64,000 nucleotides of DNA. Origin: Chryseobacterium sp. YIM B08800 (lineage in GTDB: Bacteria; Bacteroidota; Bacteroidia; Flavobacteriales; Weeksellaceae). Each line of letters begins with the position of its first letter. The first letter of the stretch is position 1. The translations under genes were made by a program, and so were the position numbers. The notes beneath the pieces are model-generated. The model had not been told where the DNA came from and ran no database searches. It saw only the letters and a program-made list of their open reading frames with translations. Where the stretch lies: positions 26,161 to 90,160 of the forward strand of contig NZ_JAPDKN010000028.1 in NCBI RefSeq assembly GCF_026163565.1. Reading direction: 5' to 3'. This document shows positions 57,010 through 64,000 of the stretch, piece by piece.

Positions 57010-58371
57010 TTACATCAATCTTTTGATCCAGCTTAGCTTTTTCTCAGAATAAGGCGGATATTTTATGTTGGGTTCGCCCCATGTTGCTCTTTCTAAAACG
57101 GCTTTTTGATGTGAAAAGGTTTCAAAGCCAAATTTTCCATGATAGTTTCCTATTCCGGAATTTCCAACACCACCAAACGGAAGGTTTTCATTTCCTAAAT
57201 GCATAATCACATCATTGATACAACCTCCGCCAAAAGAAAGTTTATTCTTGAAATTTTCTTTTTCTTCAGAATTATCGGTGAATAAATATGCTGCTAAAGG
57301 TTTTTCAAGTTCTACAATTTCATTTAACATCAAATTAAAACTAGTAAAAGAAATTACAGGTAAAATAGGACCGAAAATTTCTTCCTGCATTACTTCATCT
57401 TTCCAATTAATGTTTGTTAAAATTGTAGGTTCTATATATCGTTTTTCTTTATCAGAATTTCCGCCAAAATAAATTTTATCGTGATCAATGAGCTTTATTA
57501 ATCGCTGAAAATTCTTTTGATTAATGATTTTTGTATAATGTTCAGATTGAGGTTCATATTTAAATTGCTGAATGTTTTTTCTCAGCATTTCTAAAAACTG
57601 TTCCTGTATAGATTCTTCGACCAATAAATAATCCGGAGCGACACAGGTTTGTCCGGCATTTAAAAATTTTCCCCAAACAATTCTTTTGGCAGCGACTTCA
57701 AGATTGGCATCTTTTGTAATGATCGCAGGAGATTTTCCTCCCAATTCCAGAACAACGGGAGTTAAATTTTCTGCAGCAGCTTTGTAAACGATATTCCCGA
57801 TTTTTGTACTTCCTGTGAAGAATATTTTATCGAATTTGAGCTTTAAAAGTTCTGTGGTTTCATCAACTCCGCCTTCGTAGACGTATAAATATTCCGGTGG
57901 AAAATTTTCATTGATAATTTTTACCATCACTTTCATTGTATTTTCGGCAATTTCACTGGGTTTTAAAATACAGCAGTTTCCGGCTGCTAAAGCTGCAACA
58001 ATGGGTGATAATGAAAGCTGATAAGGATAATTCCAAGCTCCAATAACCAAAATATTTCCTAAAGGTTCGTTGTGAATTCTGCTTTTTCCAAATTGATTAG
58101 CAAGATTCGTTCTTACTTTTTTAGGTTTTGAAAGTGATTTTAAATTCTTCAGATAATATTTAATATCATTTAAAATAAAGGAAATTTCCGTGGTAAACGT
58201 ATCAAATTTTGATTTTCCAAAATCTTTGTAAATCGCTTCATATAAAAGGTTTTCGTTTTCTAAAATCAAATCCCGAAGTTTTTCAAGATACATTTTTCTG
58301 AACCTTAAATTTTTCGTTTGCTGTGTTTTGAAAAACGCTTTCTGTTGTGATACAATTTCCTGAATTTTCAT
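57010..58371 (-). CDS. Aldehyde dehydrogenase
   Basis: A 453-residue NAD(P)-dependent aldehyde dehydrogenase of the shorter, ALDH3-like type. The catalytic residues are visible: Glu209 in VVLELGGKSPAII and Cys243 in FLNAGQTCVAPDYLL. IFFTGSTKIGNIV is the coenzyme loop. It probably oxidises long-chain or aromatic aldehydes. It is a lone gene, separated by only 42 bases from the efflux permease gene, so read-through from the efflux operon is possible. Confidence 0.95.
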   Translation of the reverse strand: MKIQEIVSQQKAFFKTQQTKNLRFRKMYLEKLRDLILENENLLYEAIYKDFGKSKFDTFTTEISFILNDIKYYLKNLKSLSKPKKVRTNLANQFGKSRIHNEPLGNILVIGAWNYPYQLSLSPIVAALAAGNCCILKPSEIAENTMKVMVKIINENFPPEYLYVYEGGVDETTELLKLKFDKIFFTGSTKIGNIVYKAAAENLTPVVLELGGKSPAIITKDANLEVAAKRIVWGKFLNAGQTCVAPDYLLVEESIQEQFLEMLRKNIQQFKYEPQSEHYTKIINQKNFQRLIKLIDHDKIYFGGNSDKEKRYIEPTILTNINWKDEVMQEEIFGPILPVISFTSFNLMLNEIVELEKPLAAYLFTDNSEEKENFKNKLSFGGGCINDVIMHLGNENLPFGGVGNSGIGNYHGKFGFETFSHQKAVLERATWGEPNIKYPPYSEKKLSWIKRLM

Positions 58372-58413
58372 AAATCAAATTTCAGAAAACATATCAAATC
58401 TTTTGCCTAAATT

Positions 58414-59976
58414 TTACATAATATTTCTCACCACAATTTTTACAGGATGATACAGCAAAACGACAAATGCAGTAATTAACGCTAACCAAAATAATCCTGT
58501 GAAAATTTCCATATTTGAAAGCAAAATTGCCTGTGCATTAATTTTAGCTTTAAAAGCTCCGGCTGTCATGGATATCGACTCATTTACGGGAAGTCTTGCC
58601 ATATTTGCTCCAAAAATCTGATTCCATTGTGAATAGAAAAGAGGATTGATATCTGTTAACTGAGAGCTTAAAGTATCCGAATGTTTTAACGTTAAAAATA
58701 ACATCATATTTTGCATCAAAGCATATCCGATTGCTGTTGTCCAAAATCTTGTTGCAGTTCCGACCGCTGTTGCATTAGAAACGTATTTTTCAGACATTCC
58801 TGCAATTAAGAAAAAAACAAGTGGTGTAAAAAGCAATCCTTGTCCGACACCTTGTAAAAATAACGGCGGGCAAATCGTTTGAAGGGTAGTATCGGGATAA
58901 AAAGTATAAGTAAACCAAGCGCAATCAATTGCTAAAATTAAAAATCCGGCGAAGAAAACCAGTCGTGATGAAGCTCCTTTTGTAATGCAAAGTGCAGAGA
59001 GAAAAACTCCGAAAATACTTCCTGCAACATTCCAGTATTGAATTTCAACAATATAATCCCATGGCCATTTCCAGACTGTTGCCATCACAGTGTAAACGTT
59101 ATTGATGGATGCTCTCAGAATGTAAAAAATAAAAAATAGAACAACTCCAACAATCACATTTTTAGAACTGAAAACCTCAAAATGAAAAAAAGGACGGGGC
59201 TGGCTTCTCTGTTTCAGCATAAATAATCCACCAAAGAGTAAGAAAATAAGAAAACAAAGAATGATGATATCAGATTCAAACCACATTAATCTTTTCCCAT
59301 AAATCAGAGCGTAACCTCCTGCCTGAAGACATCCCCAAAGTAAAAACCAACTTGTAATATCAAGCTGATACAAAGGCTTTTTAGGAAAAAACCTATTTTT
59401 ATTAAAAATCGCAAAGGCAATAATTAAAACAAAGACATGAAAATAAACCATCATTAAAATCATGTGTTTAAAATCATAATCTTCAATGCTCGATTTCATT
59501 AAAGAAGTCGTCAACGTTCCGCCCGTAAGAATAATGGTGTACATAAAAAGATAAGCAATTTCTTTGGCGTGTTTCGTTTTTAGCTCGGCAATAATTAACG
59601 GTAAAAAAATAGCTCCTTCCAAAACTCCAAAAATCCCCTCTAAAACTCGAATTACTAAAATTATATGATAATTATTCGTAACAGATAGTGCATAAAGAGT
59701 GAGAATTGAGATGGAAGACATCAGCAAAGTGTAATATTTAACACTGAAATACGCCATAAAACGCTGTATCACCAATAAGGTCACAACAAAAGTTCCGTAC
59801 ATTAAAATCATCAAATATTGAATGTCATCCGAATCTGCATCCATAAAGGAAGAGGTAAAGGCACTGTTAGAATGAAAAATAGACAACAACATCAAATGCG
59901 GAAACAACGCCAAAATAAGAAGCGGAAGCTTCAGCCATTGTGGTACCCATTTATGATAAACTGTATTGTGATGCAT
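58414..59976 (-). CDS. MFS drug-export permease, EmrB/DHA2-like
   Basis: A 520-residue permease with about 14 membrane helices, the DHA2 layout. The first helix is QWLKLPLLILALFPHLMLLSIF and the long loop that follows includes SFMDADSDDIQYL. The inner motif RVLEGIFGVLEGAIFLPLIIA resembles the motif C region. It would export drugs or other amphiphiles with the neighbouring EmrA-like and TolC-like partners. It lies 218 bases after the HlyD-type gene, a wide gap for this operon type. Confidence 0.9.
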   Translation of the reverse strand: MHHNTVYHKWVPQWLKLPLLILALFPHLMLLSIFHSNSAFTSSFMDADSDDIQYLMILMYGTFVVTLLVIQRFMAYFSVKYYTLLMSSISILTLYALSVTNNYHIILVIRVLEGIFGVLEGAIFLPLIIAELKTKHAKEIAYLFMYTIILTGGTLTTSLMKSSIEDYDFKHMILMMVYFHVFVLIIAFAIFNKNRFFPKKPLYQLDITSWFLLWGCLQAGGYALIYGKRLMWFESDIIILCFLIFLLFGGLFMLKQRSQPRPFFHFEVFSSKNVIVGVVLFFIFYILRASINNVYTVMATVWKWPWDYIVEIQYWNVAGSIFGVFLSALCITKGASSRLVFFAGFLILAIDCAWFTYTFYPDTTLQTICPPLFLQGVGQGLLFTPLVFFLIAGMSEKYVSNATAVGTATRFWTTAIGYALMQNMMLFLTLKHSDTLSSQLTDINPLFYSQWNQIFGANMARLPVNESISMTAGAFKAKINAQAILLSNMEIFTGLFWLALITAFVVLLYHPVKIVVRNIM

Positions 59977-60011
59977 AGTATAATGAAGAATAATCTATTG
60001 ATTAAGAAAAT

Positions 60012-60180
60012 GCGAAAAGACAAAAAAGCAAGAGGAAAAGTAAAGATAAGAATGGCAAAATTGCGGTTCTGTCTTTTCGCTAAAATATTTTAATTTGAAA
60101 ATTTGATGATGAGATAATTTGAAAATTTCGAGCAGAATATTTTCTTCTAAAACACTCAAACACTAATGTTTTAAAACATT
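60012..60180. other. Inverted repeats between the efflux genes
   Basis: Two symmetries lie in the 218-base gap between the EmrA-like and EmrB-like genes. One is an 11-bp pair GCGAAAAGACA (60012-60022) and TGTCTTTTCGC (60070-60080); the other is a perfect 16-bp palindrome AATGTTTTAAAACATT (60165-60180). Neither is followed by a T-run, so they look more like protein-binding or RNA-structure sites than terminators. Confidence 0.45.
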
Positions 60181-60194
60181 CCCACCCTCAAACT

Positions 60195-61241
60195 CTACAT
60201 CTTTTTCGCGCTCACCAGAACACTCATTCCGGAAAGTAGTTTTTCGTTATTCTGATTGTTCTCAAGAATAATTTTCACCGGAAATCTTTGTTCGATTTTT
60301 ACGAAATTTCCTGTTGCATTATCGGGTTTTACCAAAGAAAATTGCGAACCTGAAGCTGGGGAAACAGAAACTATTTTTCCTTTAAATTCAGCATTCGGAT
60401 AAGCATCTGCAGTGATGATAACTTCTTTATTCTGGTCGATTTCTCCTAACTGCGTTTCTTTGTAATTGGCAATGATCCATTTTTCTTTGCTTACGATTTG
60501 AACTAAAGCCTGACCTTCTTTAATCAATTGACCTTCCTGAATGGTTTTCTTACCGACCCAACCGTCGTAAGGCGCTGTAACCACCGTGTAAGAAAGGAAA
60601 AGTTTGGCATTATTAAGATTGGCAGAACTTTGCTGAATCTGGCTTTTTACCGGAGCAACTTTAGTTTCTTGTTCATTTACATTGGCTCTCACTGCATTTT
60701 TCTGCTGCTCTAAAGCTAAAAGATTGGCTTTTGCCTGCTCATAAGAAGCTTTAGCATTTTCAAATTGCTGTTCTGTGGCGGCATCTTCAGAAACCAAGTT
60801 TTTATATCTTTTAAAATCCTGTTCGGTTCTCCAGATGTCTATTTTGACGGAAGCTATTTTGGCATCAATGATTTTAGTGTCGCTGGCTTTTGTGTTTACT
60901 CCGCTTTCGATGGTGTTAATGTTCTCAGAGTTTGCATTAAGGTTGGCTTCAGCCATTTTTACCTGATTGACAAATTCGCGATTGTCGATAATAATTAAAG
61001 TATCTCCTTTGTGAACGAATTGATTTTCGTTAAACTTTATAGTTTGAATAAACCCCGAAACTTTGCTTGAAACTGGCGTTATATATTGTTCGATTTGCGC
61101 ATCGTTGGTCGTCACGTTTTTTCTTGAAAAAAGATAGAAGCTTAACATTCCGGTAATTCCGGTGATGATGAGGATCCAGGCTAATAAAGTAATTGTTTTG
61201 TTGATCCTTTTTTCCTTTCGTGTTAATTGCTTTTGTGCCAT
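60195..61241 (-). CDS. HlyD/EmrA-type membrane-fusion protein
   Basis: A 348-residue periplasmic adaptor. One N-terminal membrane helix (about 14-36, TITLLAWILIITGITGM) is followed by a biotinyl-lipoyl half-motif (ITPVSSKVSGFIQTI), a long coiled-coil hairpin (about 95-200, rich in Ala, Gln, Lys and Glu), the second lipoyl half (VVTAPYDGWVGKKTIQEGQLI) and a beta-barrel domain. It bridges the inner-membrane permease to the TolC-type channel. It begins 5 bases after the TolC-like gene's stop. Confidence 0.95.
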   Translation of the reverse strand: MAQKQLTRKEKRINKTITLLAWILIITGITGMLSFYLFSRKNVTTNDAQIEQYITPVSSKVSGFIQTIKFNENQFVHKGDTLIIIDNREFVNQVKMAEANLNANSENINTIESGVNTKASDTKIIDAKIASVKIDIWRTEQDFKRYKNLVSEDAATEQQFENAKASYEQAKANLLALEQQKNAVRANVNEQETKVAPVKSQIQQSSANLNNAKLFLSYTVVTAPYDGWVGKKTIQEGQLIKEGQALVQIVSKEKWIIANYKETQLGEIDQNKEVIITADAYPNAEFKGKIVSVSPASGSQFSLVKPDNATGNFVKIEQRFPVKIILENNQNNEKLLSGMSVLVSAKKM

Positions 61242-61246
61242 AGTTT

Positions 61247-62584
61247 TTATAGGTTTCCAATAGTGTATTGGAGTTGGTAATATTTTAGTTGACGATTTAT
61301 TTTTATTGAAATTAAATTAGATTGAGCTTCCAAATAAGCGTTGTCTGCATCGATTAATTCGGTGATAAGGCTTAATTTGTTGGTGTATTTCTTTCTTACA
61401 ATTCTGTAGTTTTCCTTAGCCTGATCAATTGCTTCTTGTGCGATGCTCACTTTCTGATCGGTTTCTTCAAACTTTTTGTAAGCTTCATATACGTTATGTC
61501 TGATATTTTCTTCATTTTCTTCGATCTGCAATTTGGCAAGACTAATATTTTCCTTTGCTTCCTGCATTTTGTATTTATTTTTATACAGACTTTCGATAGG
61601 ATAGGTAAGATTGACACCAATCATTCCTAAACGATAGGCATAAGGTTCGGGCGGAAAAAACATCATGTTCGGATATTTCATAAAATATTCTCCACCTGCT
61701 GTAATTTTCGGTAAATAATTAGCTTTTGTAATTTTTTTATCTAATTCCTTCAACGAAAGATTTTTGGTTGCCATTTCAACAGTTTCGTTTTTATGCAAAG
61801 CAGTTTCCGTTAATTCATCCACGTAAGGAATTTCTACATTTTCTGAAATCAAATCTTCCGTATCAACATGCATTTCCTGATTTTCGGGAAGAGATAGAAT
61901 GGTTTTTAATTTATGTTCGGCAATTTGTACATTATTATCCAGTTCTGTCCAGCTCATTTTGTGATTGGAAAGCTGTAAAGAAGTTCTCAAGACCTCATTT
62001 ACCGTTACAACACCGTTTGCTTTTAAAGCTTTTACCTGTTTGATATTGACAGAATCTTCTTTCATTTTATCATTAATTAAACCTTGCTGTTCTTTTAAAT
62101 GATGGATTTGAAGGAAAGCGGTGATGATTTCCATCGTTAATTGTCTTTTGTCTAAATGCGTTTTTAATGAAGAAATTTCAGTGTCAATGGCTGCTTTTTT
62201 TTCAATATTTTTAATTTTTCCACCCATGTAAACCGGAATGGAAGCTGAAAGCGTAAAATCGTACATTCCATTAATGATGTCATACTTTGTCGCTTTTCCA
62301 AATACGCCATTTTCATGTTGAAAAAGATTTGAAACCTGATTATAACTTGTATGAAACTCAATGTCTGGCAGTTTTTCCATTTTGAGATCTTTCTCTTTGG
62401 TCTCGGACATTTCATTTTTTAAATGACTGATCTGAACCTTTTTATTGTTCTTTAATCCGATCTCAATTGCCTGCTGCAAGCTGAGATGTTGATAATCGAT
62501 CATCTGTGAATGTAGAAAACTGCTCATTAATAATAAGCACAACGCTATACAGTGATATCTGTGTGCGCCAAATATCATTTTCAT
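61247..62584 (-). CDS. TolC-family outer-membrane efflux channel
   Basis: A 445-residue outer-membrane factor with a signal peptide (about residues 1-27, LLLMSSFLHSQ). The mature part is long alpha-helical repeats: LSLQQAIEIGLKNNKKVQI is the typical OEP start, and the second OEP repeat begins near residue 245 (ELTETALHKNETVEMATKNL). It forms the exit duct of the tripartite pump. It is the first gene of the operon, divergent from the AraC-type regulator by 135 bases. Confidence 0.93.
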   Translation of the reverse strand: MKMIFGAHRYHCIALCLLLMSSFLHSQMIDYQHLSLQQAIEIGLKNNKKVQISHLKNEMSETKEKDLKMEKLPDIEFHTSYNQVSNLFQHENGVFGKATKYDIINGMYDFTLSASIPVYMGGKIKNIEKKAAIDTEISSLKTHLDKRQLTMEIITAFLQIHHLKEQQGLINDKMKEDSVNIKQVKALKANGVVTVNEVLRTSLQLSNHKMSWTELDNNVQIAEHKLKTILSLPENQEMHVDTEDLISENVEIPYVDELTETALHKNETVEMATKNLSLKELDKKITKANYLPKITAGGEYFMKYPNMMFFPPEPYAYRLGMIGVNLTYPIESLYKNKYKMQEAKENISLAKLQIEENEENIRHNVYEAYKKFEETDQKVSIAQEAIDQAKENYRIVRKKYTNKLSLITELIDADNAYLEAQSNLISIKINRQLKYYQLQYTIGNL

Positions 62585-62719
62585 AATTTAAATAAAAGTT
62601 TTTTGCTGAATTGATTTTGATTCTGCAAATTTACGGGGTGAAGCTTGAGACATGATTTGTGAAAACAGAAAAATATTTGTCCATTTGCGCCAAATTGATT
62701 TTTTTATTACCTTTATTTA

Positions 62720-63523
62720 ATGAACGACAGTCATTTTGGAGCCGTTGAAGAATTCGATGCCGAATTTTATATCTATCATGTTCTTGCAGATAATATAAAA
62801 ACAGAAATTCATAATCACAGTTCTGCTCAATTAGTGTACGCAGAAGGCGGTATTGTACATATCTTTACCGATTTGAAACACTGGTATTTACCGGCAAGAT
62901 GTTTTATGTGGATCCCGGCTGGAACTCCACATTATATTTTTTCTACAAGCCCGAAAGTTGATCTTTATAACTTTTATTTTAAAAAAGAAGAAAATGAAGA
63001 TGGCTTTTTTGATGAAATTAATATTTATTCGGTCAGCCATTTACTTAGAGAGATGATTTTATATACAAAAGAATGGGATGGGAAAATCACAAAAAATGAC
63101 GGTGCAAAATATTATTTTCTTAAAGCCTTAAAAGGGATTTTACCTGAAAAAAGAGATAAAAAATTAGCTTTTCCTGTTCAGCATCCTTTTCCTAATGATG
63201 AAACTTTATTAAAGGTTGCCCAATACATTCATGCTAATCTTGAAAAGCCTTTAACCATCGAATCTACCGCAAAAGAATTTGGAATGAGCACAAGAACGCT
63301 TTCAAGAAAGTTTAAAGAGATTTTAGGCATGAATTACGTCCGTTTTCTGCGTGCCTTGAGGATTACCCGCTCCCTGGAATTAATGATCGAAGAAAAATAT
63401 AATATGTACGAGATCGCCATGATGGTGGGATACAACAGTCTTTCTTCTTTCAGCAATATTTTTAAAAAAGTAATCGGAATTCCACCGACGGAATATCAGC
63501 AAAAGCTGAGAGGGAATGATTAG
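62720..63523 (+). CDS. AraC-family transcriptional regulator
   Basis: A 267-residue regulator. An N-terminal cupin-like sensing domain (about 10-100, with IHNHSSAQLVYAEGGIVHI and RCFMWIPAGTPHYI) precedes the AraC DNA-binding domain (about 165-262). That domain has two helix-turn-helix units: TIESTAKEFGMSTRTLSRKF and the signature YEIAMMVGYNSLSSFSNIFKK. It is divergent from the TolC-EmrA-EmrB operon and is the likely regulator of it; the inducer is unknown. The gene-free repeat region starts right after its stop. Confidence 0.94.
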   Translation: MNDSHFGAVEEFDAEFYIYHVLADNIKTEIHNHSSAQLVYAEGGIVHIFTDLKHWYLPARCFMWIPAGTPHYIFSTSPKVDLYNFYFKKEENEDGFFDEINIYSVSHLLREMILYTKEWDGKITKNDGAKYYFLKALKGILPEKRDKKLAFPVQHPFPNDETLLKVAQYIHANLEKPLTIESTAKEFGMSTRTLSRKFKEILGMNYVRFLRALRITRSLELMIEEKYNMYEIAMMVGYNSLSSFSNIFKKVIGIPPTEYQQKLRGND

Positions 63524-63593
63524 GTGGGAGAGTTATGTGTTTGAGAGTTGGAGGGTTATAGAGTTAGAGAGTTTTTGCTGCGAAGTTTTTTGT

Positions 63594-63627
63594 GTCATTG
63601 CGAGAAATTATGTGATGAAGCAATCTT
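63594..63627. repeat. GTCATTGCGA...AAGCAATCT repeat, second copy
   Basis: Same ends as the copy at 2095-2128 (GTCATTGCGA and GAAGCAATCTT) with a different centre. Confidence 0.6.
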
Positions 63628-63660
63628 TTTAAAAGAGTTGTTAATAAAGATTTTCGCAAA

Positions 63661-63745
63661 GTTTGTCATCCTGAAAGGATTTAGGCAATAGTTTTTACAA
63701 ATCAGTCTCTACAAAAAGAGTTTAGATTCCTAAGGAATGACAAAG
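63661..63745. repeat. Imperfect palindromic repeat (TTTGTCATCC / GGAATGACAAA)
   Basis: The left arm TTTGTCATCCTGAAAGGATT pairs with the right arm TTCCTAAGGAATGACAAA through TTTGTCAT/ATGACAAA and nearby bases, with about 45 bases between. Each arm also contains a small hairpin (ATCCTGAAAGGAT, and TTCCTAAGGAA). It resembles widely dispersed intergenic elements. Confidence 0.6.
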
Positions 63746-63819
63746 TGGATGTAGATTTTAATTTTATATCGAGATTACTTTGTCGTAACGCTTCTTGCAA
63801 TGCTAAAACCTGTAACGCA

Positions 63820-63880
63820 CGAATTCCCCTCCTTTGGAGGGGTGGCGAAAATTCGAAAGAATTTTTGACGGGGTGGTTTA
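63820..63880. repeat. G-rich dispersed repeat (CCCCTCC...GGAGGGGTGGC)
   Basis: CCCCTCCTTTGGAGGGG is a perfect hairpin with a TTT loop, followed by GTGGCGAAAATTCGAAAGAA and TTTTTGACGGGGTGGTT. GGGGTGG appears twice. Similar sequence is frequent between genes in related genomes as far as I recall; only this copy is in the window. Confidence 0.5.
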
Positions 63881-64000
63881 TGAGGTTAAAGGTTACTTCG
63901 TCGCAACACTTCTCGTAATTACAAAAGTGGAATGAAAGACAAATTTCCTAGCCCCGATAAAAACGGTTACCCCGCAACAAGGAGTGGGGAAGTTTGAGGG
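63881..64000. other. Gene-free window end with further repeat-like sequence
   Basis: The last part has CTAGCCCCGATAAAAACGG and CCCCGCAACAAGGAGTGGGG, a strong imperfect hairpin. No reading frame of note covers the 477 bases after the AraC gene, and the sequence runs off the window edge. Confidence 0.4.

Noticed and set aside
59818..60093. A 91-codon basic plus-strand frame at the start of the MFS gene
   Set aside because: Most of it is antisense to the MFS coding region. The rest is Lys/Arg-rich because of A-rich intergenic DNA with inverted repeats.
61768..62043. A 91-codon plus-strand frame within the TolC-family gene
   Set aside because: It is antisense to a conserved helical repeat and has no start signal or recognisable content.
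1..64000. tRNA and rRNA genes, insertion sequences, prophage, integrase-type attachment sites
   Set aside because: I looked in all intergenic spaces and found no cloverleaf pattern, transposase or integrase; the repeats present carry no genes.

Overview
The window is 64 kb of an AT-rich chromosome. Gene content and signals point to a Flavobacteriia member of the Chryseobacterium type; this is inferred from the sequence, with no taxonomic search behind it. The supporting signs are few Shine-Dalgarno-like leaders, many upstream boxes fitting the Bacteroidota TAnnTTTG promoter motif, secreted proteins with signals ending in ..AQ, abundant intergenic dispersed repeats, and genes such as KTSC-, DUF1835- and HPP-domain proteins. 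I see no rRNA, tRNA, CRISPR array, insertion sequence or prophage.

Layout. 1-2.0 kb: 3' part of an RND efflux permease. 2.3-4.3 kb: a J-domain/KTSC protein and a two-gene HNH-nuclease module. 4.4-8.0 kb: metE, a cobalamin riboswitch on its side of the intergenic region with palindromic repeats in between, and a divergent Lrp-type regulator. 8.0-13.0 kb: mostly minus-strand genes (SUFU-domain protein, truncated VOC protein, two secreted proteins, nudK, a TIGR01777-type epimerase, a zinc-ribbon protein, an HPP membrane protein). 13.5-14.2 kb: TPP riboswitch and a PnuC-type transporter (probably PnuT, for thiamine). 14.5-20.9 kb: acyl-CoA-dehydrogenase-like protein, secreted esterase-like protein, short SSB, HRDC protein, hisS, DUF1835 protein, secreted nuclease.

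21.0-24.7 kb holds a tightly packed three-gene operon of a four-TM protein, a P-loop GTPase-like protein and a coiled-coil single-TM protein. I recognise none by name; the layout recalls predicted membrane-associated GTPase conflict systems, and it is the best candidate here for an undescribed system. 24.8-29.0 kb: methyltransferase, small YtxH-like protein, isoaspartyl peptidase, and a hydrolase/monooxygenase pair opposite an ArsR-type regulator.

29.0-47.6 kb looks like a storage and amide-ligation region. It contains cyanophycinase divergent from cyanophycin synthetase, then a minus-strand run with two ATP-grasp ligases, a serine esterase, a GCS2/YbdK-type carboxylate-amine ligase, a class I glutamine amidotransferase and a third, divergent ATP-grasp-like protein. 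A leucyl aminopeptidase and an esterase with an N-terminal carbohydrate-binding domain follow, then the plus-strand glycogen operon glgB-glgA-glgC. Isoaspartyl peptidase (26 kb), CphB and CphA together could make and fully degrade cyanophycin. The product of the amidoligase run is unknown.

47.8-64 kb: an SRPBCC protein, sucA-sucB (2-oxoglutarate dehydrogenase E1 and E2), apaG, an exonuclease, a glycosyltransferase/acyltransferase pair, a secreted thioredoxin-like protein, an aldehyde dehydrogenase, and a TolC/EmrA/EmrB-type efflux operon divergent from an AraC regulator. The last 480 bases are gene-free and packed with several kinds of dispersed repeat. Start codons were moved to an internal ATG wherever the longest frame began with an implausible TTG or GTG extension.
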